From positions 1-35,536 of the forward strand of contig JAJQBF010000078.1 in assembly GCA_021203425.1 (NCBI GenBank): a stretch of 35,536 nucleotides of DNA, given 5' to 3'. Below are positions 16,699-24,982 of the stretch, in pieces (position 1 is the first letter of the stretch; every line of letters starts with the position of its first letter). The DNA is from Clostridiales bacterium (GTDB lineage Bacteria > Bacillota > Clostridia > Lachnospirales > CAG-274). Both the position numbers and the translations under genes were made by a program. The notes under the pieces were generated by a model, which saw only the letters and a program-made list of their open reading frames with translations, made no database searches and was not told the DNA's origin.

Positions 16699-19600
16699 AT
16701 GGCTGAAATTAAAAGAATTTATGTTGAAAAAAGAGAGGGCTGCAATATTGAGGCAGCAAGCTTTTTTGAAGATGTTAAGGAAAATCTTGAGCTTAAGGGG
16801 CTTAAGGGTGTCAGAATTTTAATCAGATATGACGTTGAGGGCATAAGTGACGAATATTTTGACGAGTGTAAAAACACTATTTTTTCCGAACCCCCTGTTG
16901 ACATACTTTATGAGGAAAAATATGAAAAAGCAGATGACGAAGTGAGCTTTGCCGTTGAATATCTTCCCGGTCAGTTTGACCAGAGAGCAGACTCTGCTAT
17001 GCAGTGTGTTCAAATTGTAACGGGAGAGGACAGACCTCTTATAAACTGTGCCAAGGTATATGTTTTAAAAGGCGATTTAACAGCAGATGAGGTTACGGCT
17101 GTCAAAAAATACTGCATAAACCCTGTTGATTCAAGAGAGGCAGCACTTGAAAAGCCCAAGAGTCTTAAGCTGGAACACCCCGAGGCTGAAGACGTAAAGT
17201 ACTTTGAGGGCTTTACGGATATGAGCGAAGAAGAAATCGTTAAAATGAGAAACGATTTGGGTCTTGCTATGAGCGACGAAGATCTTCTTTTCTGCCGGGA
17301 GTATTTCAGAGATACTGAAAAGAGAAACCCGACGGTTACGGAAATAAGGGTTATTGACACATATTGGTCAGATCACTGCCGCCATACTACATTTGCTACG
17401 AATTTACAGAATGTTAAAATAGAAGAAAGCAAATACAAAGAAAAAATCGAAGAGGCTTTTAAGCTTTATTTAAGCGAAAGAGAGCGTCTGGGCAGAACAA
17501 AGCCTGTTTGTCTTATGGATATTGCCACACAGGGGGTAAGATCTCTTAAAGAAATGGGCAAGCTGCCGGCGTTAGATGAAAGCGAGGAAATTAATGCCTG
17601 TTCAATAGAGGCAAAGGTTAATATTGACGGACATGACGAAGACTTTCTTATAATGTTTAAAAATGAAACCCATAACCACCCGACGGAAATTGAGCCTTTC
17701 GGTGGGGCGGCTACCTGTCTCGGCGGCGCTATAAGAGATCCTCTTTCGGGCAGAGCCTATGTTTATCAGGCTATGAGAGTTACGGGCTGCGCCGACCCCA
17801 GAAAAGCCGTTAAAGACACAATCCCCGGAAAGCTGCCTCAGAGAAAGCTTACAAGAGGGGCTGCCGCCGGTTATTCTTCATACGGAAACCAAATCGGTCT
17901 TGCTACAGGTCAGGTTGTTGAAATCTACGATGAGGGCTATGTGGCTAAAAGAATGGAAATAGGAGCTGTTATTGCGGCGGCTAAGAAGGAAAACGTTATA
18001 AGACTTCGCCCCGAGGCAGGAGATGTAATTATTATGACAGGGGGCAGAGCCGGACGTGACGGCTGCGGCGGTGCTACAGGCTCATCAAAGGAGCATACTG
18101 AGGATTCCATAAACACCTGCGGAGCAGAGGTTCAAAAGGGTAATGCACCTACGGAAAGAAAGCTGCAGAGGCTTTTCAGAAACGACGAAGCCGCTAAAAT
18201 GATAAAGCGCTGTAACGATTTCGGCGCCGGCGGAATTTCCGTTGCTATAGGAGAGCTTGCCGACGGTCTTGTTGTAGATTTGGACAAGGTTCCCAAGAAA
18301 TATGAAGGTCTTGACGGTACGGAAATTGCCATTTCGGAGTCACAGGAGAGAATGGCGGTTGTTGTTGACAAGGAAAACGCAGAAAGATTTGTAGAAATAG
18401 CAAACAGTGAAAACCTTGAGGCTACGGCTGTGGCTGTTGTTACAGATGACAGACGTCTTAAGATGATTTGGAGAGGAAAGCCTATTCTTGATATTTCAAG
18501 AGATTTCCTTGATACAAACGGAGTTATGCAGAAGGCAGACGTTCTGGTAAAGGCGCCGGCAGAACTTAAGCAGGCAGAGCCGGAGGGGGCTGACATAAAG
18601 GAAAAATGGCTTAATAACCTTAAGGATTTAAATGTTGCTGCGCAGAAGGGTCTTTCCGAAAGATTCGACTCTACAATCGGCGCAGGAACGGTTCTTATGC
18701 CCTTCGGCGGCAAAAATCAGCTTACTCCCGTTGAGGCTATGGCGGCTAAGGTGCCCGTTTTGAAAGGTGAAACCGATACGGTTACTCTTATGAGTTTCGG
18801 TTATAATCCCAAACCGGCAAAGGCAAGCCCATTCCACGGGGCAGTTTATGCAGTTGTGAAATCAGTTGCCAAAATTGTAGCGGCAGGAGGTAATTATGAA
18901 AATATTTACCTTACCTTCCAGGAATATTTTGAACATTTGGGAAAGAATCCCGAAAAATGGGGCAAGCCCTTTGCAGCCCTTATGGGTGGATTTTTAGCCC
19001 AGATGGAACTTGGTTTGGGATCAATAGGCGGAAAGGACAGTATGAGCGGAACATTTATGGATTTAACTGTTCCTCCCACACTTGTTTCCTTTGCTGTTGA
19101 TGTTGACAAGGTTCAAAATGTCATTTCTCCCGAGTTTAAAAAGGCAGGTTCTGTTATTGCAAGAATAAATGCTGAATATGACGAAAACGATTTGCCCGTA
19201 TTCTCCAAGCTGAAAGATGAATTTGCAAAAGTTACAGAGCTTATAAGAAAGGGCAGTATTATTTCAGCAGCAACTATCGGACAGGGCGGAACAGCCGCTT
19301 GTATCTCAAAAATGAGTTTCGGAAACGACATAGGAGCCGAAATAAGCCTTGACAAGGCATTTGACCACAGCTACGGTTCATTTGTTGTTGAGTTTGACGG
19401 AAGTGAAGAAGAGGCTGAGAAGGCGCTTACGGGGCTTAAATATGACATTTTGGGAAGGACAGCGGAAAGCAGCAATATTATTGTAAACGGCTGTGAGATT
19501 TCAGGAGAAGAGGCTAAAAAGGTTTGGATAAAGCCTATTGAGAAAGTCTTCCCCACAAAGCTGTATGATAAATTCAGTGATAAAGATTTAAGCCTTAAGA

Positions 19601-20442
19601 GTTTTAACATTATAGAAAAGGTAGGAAACGGAGCCGGAATTGCGGCGCCCAGAGTTATAATCCCCGTTTTCCCGGGAACAAACTGTGAATATGACACAAT
19701 GAGACGCTTTGAAAAGGCAGGGGCTAAGGTTGAAACCTTTGTTATAAGAAATCTTAAAACAGCGTGGCTTAAAGAGTCGGCGGAGACTTTGGCAGGGCTT
19801 ATAAACAATTCTCAGATTGTTATGCTGCCCGGCGGTTTTTCAGCCGGTGATGAACCTGAGGGTTCCGGTAAGTTTATAGCGGCTGTCTTCAGAAATCCGG
19901 CTATTAAAGATGCCGTAAATGAACTTCTTAAGAATCGTGACGGTCTTATGCTCGGTATATGCAACGGTTTCCAAGCTCTTATAAAGCTGGGTCTTGTGCC
20001 TTACGGCGAAATAAGAGATATTGAAAGCAGCGGTCCCACACTTTCATTTAATACAATAGGCAGACATATTTCCTGCCTTGCCAATACAAAAATTGTTTCA
20101 AACAAGTCTCCGTGGCTTTGGAACACAAAACCAGAAGATATGTTTAATGTAGCTGTATCTCACGGCGAAGGACGTTTCCTTGCAAGCGAGGCTGTTATAA
20201 GAGAGCTTGAGGCAAAGGGACAGATTGCCACACAGTATGTCGACTTTAACGGCAAGCCAAGTTATGACATTAAGTATAACGTAAACGGTTCACTTTACGC
20301 TGTTGAAGGCATAACAAGCCCCGACGGACACGTTTTGGGTAAGATGGGTCACAGTGAGCGTATCGGTTCGGGACTTTACAAAAACGTACCCGGAGAAAAG
20401 GATCAGCTTATATTTGAAGTCGGAGTAGCTTATTTCAAATAA
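16699..20442 (+). CDS. purL: Phosphoribosylformylglycinamidine synthase (single-chain, with C-terminal glutamine amidotransferase domain)
   Basis: VIDTYWSDHCRHTTF, FKNETHNHPTEIEPFGGAATCLGGAIRDPLSGRA, PGGFSAGDEPEGSGKF, GICNGFQALIKLG. Confidence 0.97.
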   Translation: MAEIKRIYVEKREGCNIEAASFFEDVKENLELKGLKGVRILIRYDVEGISDEYFDECKNTIFSEPPVDILYEEKYEKADDEVSFAVEYLPGQFDQRADSAMQCVQIVTGEDRPLINCAKVYVLKGDLTADEVTAVKKYCINPVDSREAALEKPKSLKLEHPEAEDVKYFEGFTDMSEEEIVKMRNDLGLAMSDEDLLFCREYFRDTEKRNPTVTEIRVIDTYWSDHCRHTTFATNLQNVKIEESKYKEKIEEAFKLYLSERERLGRTKPVCLMDIATQGVRSLKEMGKLPALDESEEINACSIEAKVNIDGHDEDFLIMFKNETHNHPTEIEPFGGAATCLGGAIRDPLSGRAYVYQAMRVTGCADPRKAVKDTIPGKLPQRKLTRGAAAGYSSYGNQIGLATGQVVEIYDEGYVAKRMEIGAVIAAAKKENVIRLRPEAGDVIIMTGGRAGRDGCGGATGSSKEHTEDSINTCGAEVQKGNAPTERKLQRLFRNDEAAKMIKRCNDFGAGGISVAIGELADGLVVDLDKVPKKYEGLDGTEIAISESQERMAVVVDKENAERFVEIANSENLEATAVAVVTDDRRLKMIWRGKPILDISRDFLDTNGVMQKADVLVKAPAELKQAEPEGADIKEKWLNNLKDLNVAAQKGLSERFDSTIGAGTVLMPFGGKNQLTPVEAMAAKVPVLKGETDTVTLMSFGYNPKPAKASPFHGAVYAVVKSVAKIVAAGGNYENIYLTFQEYFEHLGKNPEKWGKPFAALMGGFLAQMELGLGSIGGKDSMSGTFMDLTVPPTLVSFAVDVDKVQNVISPEFKKAGSVIARINAEYDENDLPVFSKLKDEFAKVTELIRKGSIISAATIGQGGTAACISKMSFGNDIGAEISLDKAFDHSYGSFVVEFDGSEEEAEKALTGLKYDILGRTAESSNIIVNGCEISGEEAKKVWIKPIEKVFPTKLYDKFSDKDLSLKSFNIIEKVGNGAGIAAPRVIIPVFPGTNCEYDTMRRFEKAGAKVETFVIRNLKTAWLKESAETLAGLINNSQIVMLPGGFSAGDEPEGSGKFIAAVFRNPAIKDAVNELLKNRDGLMLGICNGFQALIKLGLVPYGEIRDIESSGPTLSFNTIGRHISCLANTKIVSNKSPWLWNTKPEDMFNVAVSHGEGRFLASEAVIRELEAKGQIATQYVDFNGKPSYDIKYNVNGSLYAVEGITSPDGHVLGKMGHSERIGSGLYKNVPGEKDQLIFEVGVAYFK

Positions 20443-20472
20443 TTTTAGGCATACGTTTTACAAAATAATATT

Positions 20473-20525
20473 TCACATAAAAAGCCCCGGATTTTATTAC
20501 GAATCCGGGGTGAATTTTTTATGTG
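20473..20525. terminator. Bidirectional terminator between convergent purL and the oadA-like gene
   Basis: cacataaaaagCCCCGGATT-ttattacg-AATCCGGGGtgaattttttatgtg. Confidence 0.85.
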
Positions 20526-20536
20526 AATATTTATAA

Positions 20537-21940
20537 TCAGATGGGGTAAACGCCGCTTTCCACATGGGCAAGGGTGGGGTCTATTCCGTATTTTTGCGCC
20601 TGACGGAACTTGAAGTAGTCTGTGGCTACCTGTGGGAAGAGAACATAGCTTAATACGTCCTCGTCCTGTTCCTTGAAGTCTATGATTTTCTTTTCCGCCT
20701 CGGAAAGCTCAGGCTTAAGAAGATCTGCCGGGCGGCAGGTAACGGGCTTTTCGTCCCCTATAATTTTCTTTCTTATTTCTTTTGAAATGGATACGGGTGT
20801 TTTGCCGTACATACCTCTTACGAGATCTTTTGTTTCTTTGGTGGTCATTTTATAGCGCTCACCCATAAGTACGTTTAAAACAGCCTGTGTGCCTACGATT
20901 TGGCTTGAAGGAGTTACAAGAGGAGGATAGCCTAAATCTGCTCTTACTCTGGGAACCTCCTCCAAAACCTCTCTGTATTTGTCTTCGGCGTTTGCCGTCT
21001 TAAGTTGTGAAACAAGGTTTGAAAGCATACCGCCGGGAACCTGATAGAGAAGTGTGGCTATATCAACGGAAAGAACCTTCGTGCTTAAAAGTCCGCTTTC
21101 AAGGGCTTTTTCTCTTAAGGGCACAAAGTAGTCGGCGATTGTCTTTAAAAGATGTTCATCAAGCTCGGGGTCATACTTTGTTCCCTTAAGGGCTGCGTTC
21201 ATAACCTCTGTGGCAGGCTGTGACGTACCCATTGAGAATGGGCTCATATCAGTATCAATTATGTCTGCGCCGGCCTCTATTGCCTTCAAGTAAGTCATTG
21301 ATGCAACACCGCTTGTGTAGTGGCTGTGAACCTCTATGGGCAGCTTAACCTCTGACTTTATTGCTTTAACAAGATTGTAAGCCGGGTCGGGAAGAAGAAG
21401 ACCTGCCATATCCTTAATACAGATTGAATCTGCGCCTATGTCTCTGAACTGCTTTGCCAGCTTAACGAAATAGCTTTCCGTATGAACATCGCTTAATGTG
21501 TAGGAAATTGCAAGCTGAGCGTGACCTTTTTCCTTTTTACAGGCCTTTACGACTGTTTCCAAATTTCTTTCATCGTTTAAGGCATCGAAAATTCTTATAA
21601 TGTCAATTCCGTTTTCTATGCTTTTTCTTACAAACATTTCAACAACATCATCGGCATAATGTCTGTAGCCCAGTATGTTTTGACCTCGAAGGAGCATCTG
21701 GAGCTTTGTGTTGGGGGCTGCCTTGCGGATTGCCCTGAGTCTGTCCCAAGGGTCTTCCTTTAAATATCTTAAACAGCTGTCATATGTTGCGCCGCCCCAA
21801 ACCTCCATTGCGCCGAAACCGACCTTGTCCATTTCGCTTACTATAGGCAGCATATCCTTTGTTGAAAGTCTTGTTGCTATAAGTGACTGCTGACCGTCAC
21901 GAAGAGTACAGTCGCAGATTTTTATTTTTTTACTACTCAT
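20537..21940 (-). CDS. oadA: Pyruvate/oxaloacetate carboxyltransferase subunit (OadA/PycB/5S-like), without a biotin domain
   Basis: Start at CAT 21938-21940 (MSSKKIKICDCTLRDGQQSLIATRLSTKDMLPIVSEMDKVGFGAMEVWGGATYDSCLRYL) with a GGAGGC RBS; ends ...DPTLAHVESGVYPI with no MKM biotinyl motif. Confidence 0.92.
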   Translation of the reverse strand: MSSKKIKICDCTLRDGQQSLIATRLSTKDMLPIVSEMDKVGFGAMEVWGGATYDSCLRYLKEDPWDRLRAIRKAAPNTKLQMLLRGQNILGYRHYADDVVEMFVRKSIENGIDIIRIFDALNDERNLETVVKACKKEKGHAQLAISYTLSDVHTESYFVKLAKQFRDIGADSICIKDMAGLLLPDPAYNLVKAIKSEVKLPIEVHSHYTSGVASMTYLKAIEAGADIIDTDMSPFSMGTSQPATEVMNAALKGTKYDPELDEHLLKTIADYFVPLREKALESGLLSTKVLSVDIATLLYQVPGGMLSNLVSQLKTANAEDKYREVLEEVPRVRADLGYPPLVTPSSQIVGTQAVLNVLMGERYKMTTKETKDLVRGMYGKTPVSISKEIRKKIIGDEKPVTCRPADLLKPELSEAEKKIIDFKEQDEDVLSYVLFPQVATDYFKFRQAQKYGIDPTLAHVESGVYPI

Positions 21941-21953
21941 ATATTGCCTCCTG

Positions 21954-22190
21954 TTATAAAATTTCCGTACGTTTGCCTGTCTGGCTATTGACAACGCTTT
22001 CATTGCAAAAGATGCTGAAAATCAAAAGAGCGGACTGACCGTAAAGACCTGTTTCGTCATCGGCAAAGGCTGCGGCTGTTCCCGAGGTATAAAACCTGTC
22101 AAGAGCCTCGTCTTCGGTTATGTTATATTTTTCGGAAATCAGCTTTACAATTTCGGGAACCAAAATAGCTCTTACTACAGCGTGTGACAT
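21954..22190 (-). CDS. DUF3791-like small protein (78 aa)
   Basis: MSHAVVRAILVPEIVKLISEKYNITEDEALDRFYTSGTAAAFADDETGLYGQSALLIFSIFCNE. Confidence 0.7.
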   Translation of the reverse strand: MSHAVVRAILVPEIVKLISEKYNITEDEALDRFYTSGTAAAFADDETGLYGQSALLIFSIFCNESVVNSQTGKRTEIL

Positions 22191-22192
22191 TA

Positions 22193-22687
22193 TTACACCT
22201 CCACGGTATAGCTTTTAATAAATGTAAGTTCATAAAGGGCATTATCACTGCAAAAAGCAATTTGATTGTTTATTTTTTCAAACTTAAGTCTTTCAACAGC
22301 GTCTTCCTTACGCATAATACCCTGAACTACATATGAAACGGTTTCACCTACATTATCATTAGCAATTTTCCCTTTTACAACATCAAATTCGTGCTTATAA
22401 TAGGGGTTGCTTCTGCAGTTTACAATCATTTCAAGCCAGTCAAGCGAAGCCTCATTGAATATTTTTTCCTTGAGAGTTCCGCTTTGTTTCCATTCATATA
22501 CATTCACTATAGGCAGAACGGAGGGCTTTAATGTTCGTGATGCAATTTTGGCTCGCCGAAGTGCCCAGCGCTCTGCTTGCTCTTTAATGTCTGTTGTATA
22601 AAAAGCAAAACCGAAATCTCTGCCAAGTTCATTTTTTATGATTTTGGGATTTTTTATTTCAAGTGTTGTTCCGTGATAAACTATCAT
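22193..22687 (-). CDS. DUF3990-like protein (possible ADP-ribosyltransferase fold)
   Basis: Preferred start CAT 22685-22687: MIVYHGTTLEIKNPKIIKNELGRDFGFAFYTTDIKEQAERWALRRAK...EFDVVKGKIANDNV...NNQIAFCSDNALYELTFIKS. Confidence 0.75.
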   Translation of the reverse strand: MIVYHGTTLEIKNPKIIKNELGRDFGFAFYTTDIKEQAERWALRRAKIASRTLKPSVLPIVNVYEWKQSGTLKEKIFNEASLDWLEMIVNCRSNPYYKHEFDVVKGKIANDNVGETVSYVVQGIMRKEDAVERLKFEKINNQIAFCSDNALYELTFIKSYTVEV

Positions 22688-22883
22688 TAACTGCATCTCC
22701 CAAATAATTGTCAATCAGCTGCATAAGATATTCCTTTCCCATTCCATGGAGATCGCCGTAATCTTCTCTGAGAAAATCAACAAGCCCCTCCCGTTTGAAA
22801 AGTTCATATACCTTATTGCCCGGCATACTGATATGTTCTGCATAATGTTCAATACAAAACGGAATAAACGAAAGCCTGCTCAT
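22659..22883 (-). CDS. DUF3791-like small protein (74 aa)
   Basis: MSRLSFIPFCIEHYAEHISMPGNKVYELFKREGLVDFLREDYGDLHGMGKEYLMQLIDNYLGD; 3' end overlaps the DUF3990 start. Confidence 0.78.
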   Translation of the reverse strand: MSRLSFIPFCIEHYAEHISMPGNKVYELFKREGLVDFLREDYGDLHGMGKEYLMQLIDNYLGDAVNDSLSRNNT

Positions 22884-22906
22884 ATTGAATTACCTCTCTT
22901 CAATAA

Positions 22907-24067
22907 TTACTGAAAAATCGCCAAGAATATACCCGACGCAACAGCGGAGCCTATAACTCCGGCTACGTTGGGACCCATAGCGTGCATAAGGAGATAGTTA
23001 TTGGGGTTTTCTTCCTTGCCTACGTTTTGAGCAACTCTCGCCGCCATAGGAACAGCGGAAACACCTGCCGCACCTATAAGGGGATTGATTTTTCCGCCTG
23101 AAAGCTTGTACATTACCTTACCTAAGAGAACACCGCCGGCTGTGGAAACCATAAATGCGAAAAGTCCCAAGATTACGATTTTAAGGGTGTCCGCTGTTAA
23201 GAAGGTTGCGGCGTCTGTTGTTGCCCCTACGGATATACCTATGAAAAGGCTTAATATATGCATAAGAGCCTCTGAGGCGTGGTTTGCTATTTTTTCGGTA
23301 ACTCCGCATACCTTTAAGAGATTTCCCAGCATAAGCATACCTATAAGTGAGGCTGTAGAGGGAAGAATAAGAATTACCAATATGGAAACCATTACGGGGA
23401 ATATAATCTTTTCGGTTTTTGAAACGGGACGCAACTGTTCCATTTTAACGGCTCTTTCTTTTTTTGTTGTCAACAGTTTCATAATAGGGGGCTGAATTAT
23501 GGGAATAAGCGCCATATATGAATAAGCCGCAACGGCAACCGTACTTAAAATATGGGGAGCCAGCTTTGTTGTTGTGTAAATGGCGGTGGGGCCGTCTGCT
23601 CCGCCGATTATGCCTATTGAGGCGGCCTCCTGTGGTGACATACCCAAGGCAAGGGCGCCCAAGAAGGCTATGAATATACCAAGCTGAGCCGTAGCCCCTA
23701 AAAGAAGGGCAGTGGGGTTAGCTATAAGGGGACCGAAGTCCGTCATAACACCTACACCTAAGAAAATAAGGGGAGGGAATATGCCCAAGGCGTCGCCCTG
23801 ATAAAGGTAATATAAAAGTCCGCCGACGGCGTCTTCCGTAGGCTCCGCCATAAGTCCTGCCCCGGGGAGGTTTGCCAAAAGCATACCGAAGGCTATAGGC
23901 AGAAGAAGAAGTGGTTCATATTTTTTAACAATGGCAAGATACATAAAGAAAATTGCCACACATATCATAATTATATATTTATAGCCGTCACCTTGAAAAA
24001 GAAGGAGAAAGCCGGAATCCGCAAGCAGACCGGAGAAAATTTCAAAAAGTCTGTTAATAAATAACAT
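22907..24067 (-). CDS. oadB: Sodium ion-translocating decarboxylase beta subunit
   Basis: Multi-TM; LIANPTALLLGATAQLGIFIAFLGALALG..EAASIGIIGGADGPTAIYTTTKLAPH...GVSAVPMAARVAQNVGKEENPNNYLLMHAMGPNVAGVIGSAVASG. Confidence 0.95.
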   Translation of the reverse strand: MLFINRLFEIFSGLLADSGFLLLFQGDGYKYIIMICVAIFFMYLAIVKKYEPLLLLPIAFGMLLANLPGAGLMAEPTEDAVGGLLYYLYQGDALGIFPPLIFLGVGVMTDFGPLIANPTALLLGATAQLGIFIAFLGALALGMSPQEAASIGIIGGADGPTAIYTTTKLAPHILSTVAVAAYSYMALIPIIQPPIMKLLTTKKERAVKMEQLRPVSKTEKIIFPVMVSILVILILPSTASLIGMLMLGNLLKVCGVTEKIANHASEALMHILSLFIGISVGATTDAATFLTADTLKIVILGLFAFMVSTAGGVLLGKVMYKLSGGKINPLIGAAGVSAVPMAARVAQNVGKEENPNNYLLMHAMGPNVAGVIGSAVASGIFLAIFQ

Positions 24068-24084
24068 AAAATTACCTCCGTTTC

Positions 24085-24501
24085 TTATGCAACGGTTATA
24101 AGAACAGCATCTGTATTTACTGACTGACCTTTTGAAACGGCAACAGAGGTAACTGTTCCGCTTACGGGTGTTACTATTTCGTTTTCCATCTTCATTGCCT
24201 CAAGTATAACAACTACCTGATTTTCGGCTACGCTGTCCCCTGCGGCAACCTTTACGTCAAGTATAGTTCCGGGCATAGGAGCCTTTACGGGGGTTCCGCT
24301 TGCAGCTACTGCCGGAGCCGGAGCGGGTGCGGGAGCTGCTGCCTGAACCGGAGCTGTAGGAGCGGCAGGTGCGCTCGGTGCTGCCGCCGGAGCGCTGTTT
24401 CCGTTTGTTTCTTCTACTGTTACTTCATAGGGTGTTCCGTTTACGGTTACTCTGAAGGTTTTAACTGCGGAATTTCTTGAATTATTTGACTTTATATTCA
24501 T
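24085..24501 (-). CDS. Biotin carboxyl carrier (gamma) subunit with Ala/Pro linker
   Basis: VNGTPYEVTVEE...AAPAPAPAPAVAASGTPVKAPMPGTILDVKVAAGDSVAENQVVVILEAMKMENEIVTPVSGTV. Confidence 0.95.
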   Translation of the reverse strand: MNIKSNNSRNSAVKTFRVTVNGTPYEVTVEETNGNSAPAAAPSAPAAPTAPVQAAAPAPAPAPAVAASGTPVKAPMPGTILDVKVAAGDSVAENQVVVILEAMKMENEIVTPVSGTVTSVAVSKGQSVNTDAVLITVA

Positions 24502-24534
24502 ATTATAATGCCTCCTGAATTTTGTGCATCTGTG

Positions 24535-24966
24535 TTATAAGCCGGCTTTAAAGCCTGCGCTGTGATATATCTGTTCCTGTATAGCCTCGTTCTGCCAGTT
24601 TTTGGGACGGCGGAAACTTCTTACAATAAGTCTGTTCGGTGATATGTTCATGCTTGCCGCAATGGCTGCCGTTATAGCGGCAACAAGCTCTTTATCGTCC
24701 TGTAAGGGAAGGGGAGCCTCGGAAACCGCAGCCGGTTCAGGCACAGGCGCCGCAGGAGCGTGAACCTCGGGCTGAGCCGCTTTTTTGCGGAGAATTTCCT
24801 TTTCGCCCTTATGTTCGAAGAAGTAGATTATTCTTGCCGAAACAGAGATGCAAATCGATATTATGAAAAGTATCAGTATAACGGTCAGAATACCTGCTGC
24901 AGCCACAACACAGCCGTCAAAAAAGGTAAAGTTTTCCGTTGATACGGCCAATAAAAATAAATTCAT
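24535..24966 (-). CDS. OadG-family (delta) small membrane subunit
   Basis: Start CAT 24964-24966 (MNLFLLAVSTENFTFFDGCVVAAAGILTVILILFIISICISVSARIIYFFEHK); C-term AAITAAIAASMNISPNRLIVRSFRRPKNWQNEAI. Confidence 0.88.
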   Translation of the reverse strand: MNLFLLAVSTENFTFFDGCVVAAAGILTVILILFIISICISVSARIIYFFEHKGEKEILRKKAAQPEVHAPAAPVPEPAAVSEAPLPLQDDKELVAAITAAIAASMNISPNRLIVRSFRRPKNWQNEAIQEQIYHSAGFKAGL

Positions 24967-24982
24967 ATTTTCACCTTCCTTA

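Noticed and set aside
18132-18713. 193-aa minus-strand ORF opposite purL (also 17010-17360, 19113-19355, 19371-19808)
   Set aside because: Low-complexity Ser/Ala/Leu antisense translations of purL codons; no independent evidence.
23085-23495. 136-aa plus-strand ORF opposite oadB
   Set aside because: Antisense to a highly conserved gene; no RBS or domain.
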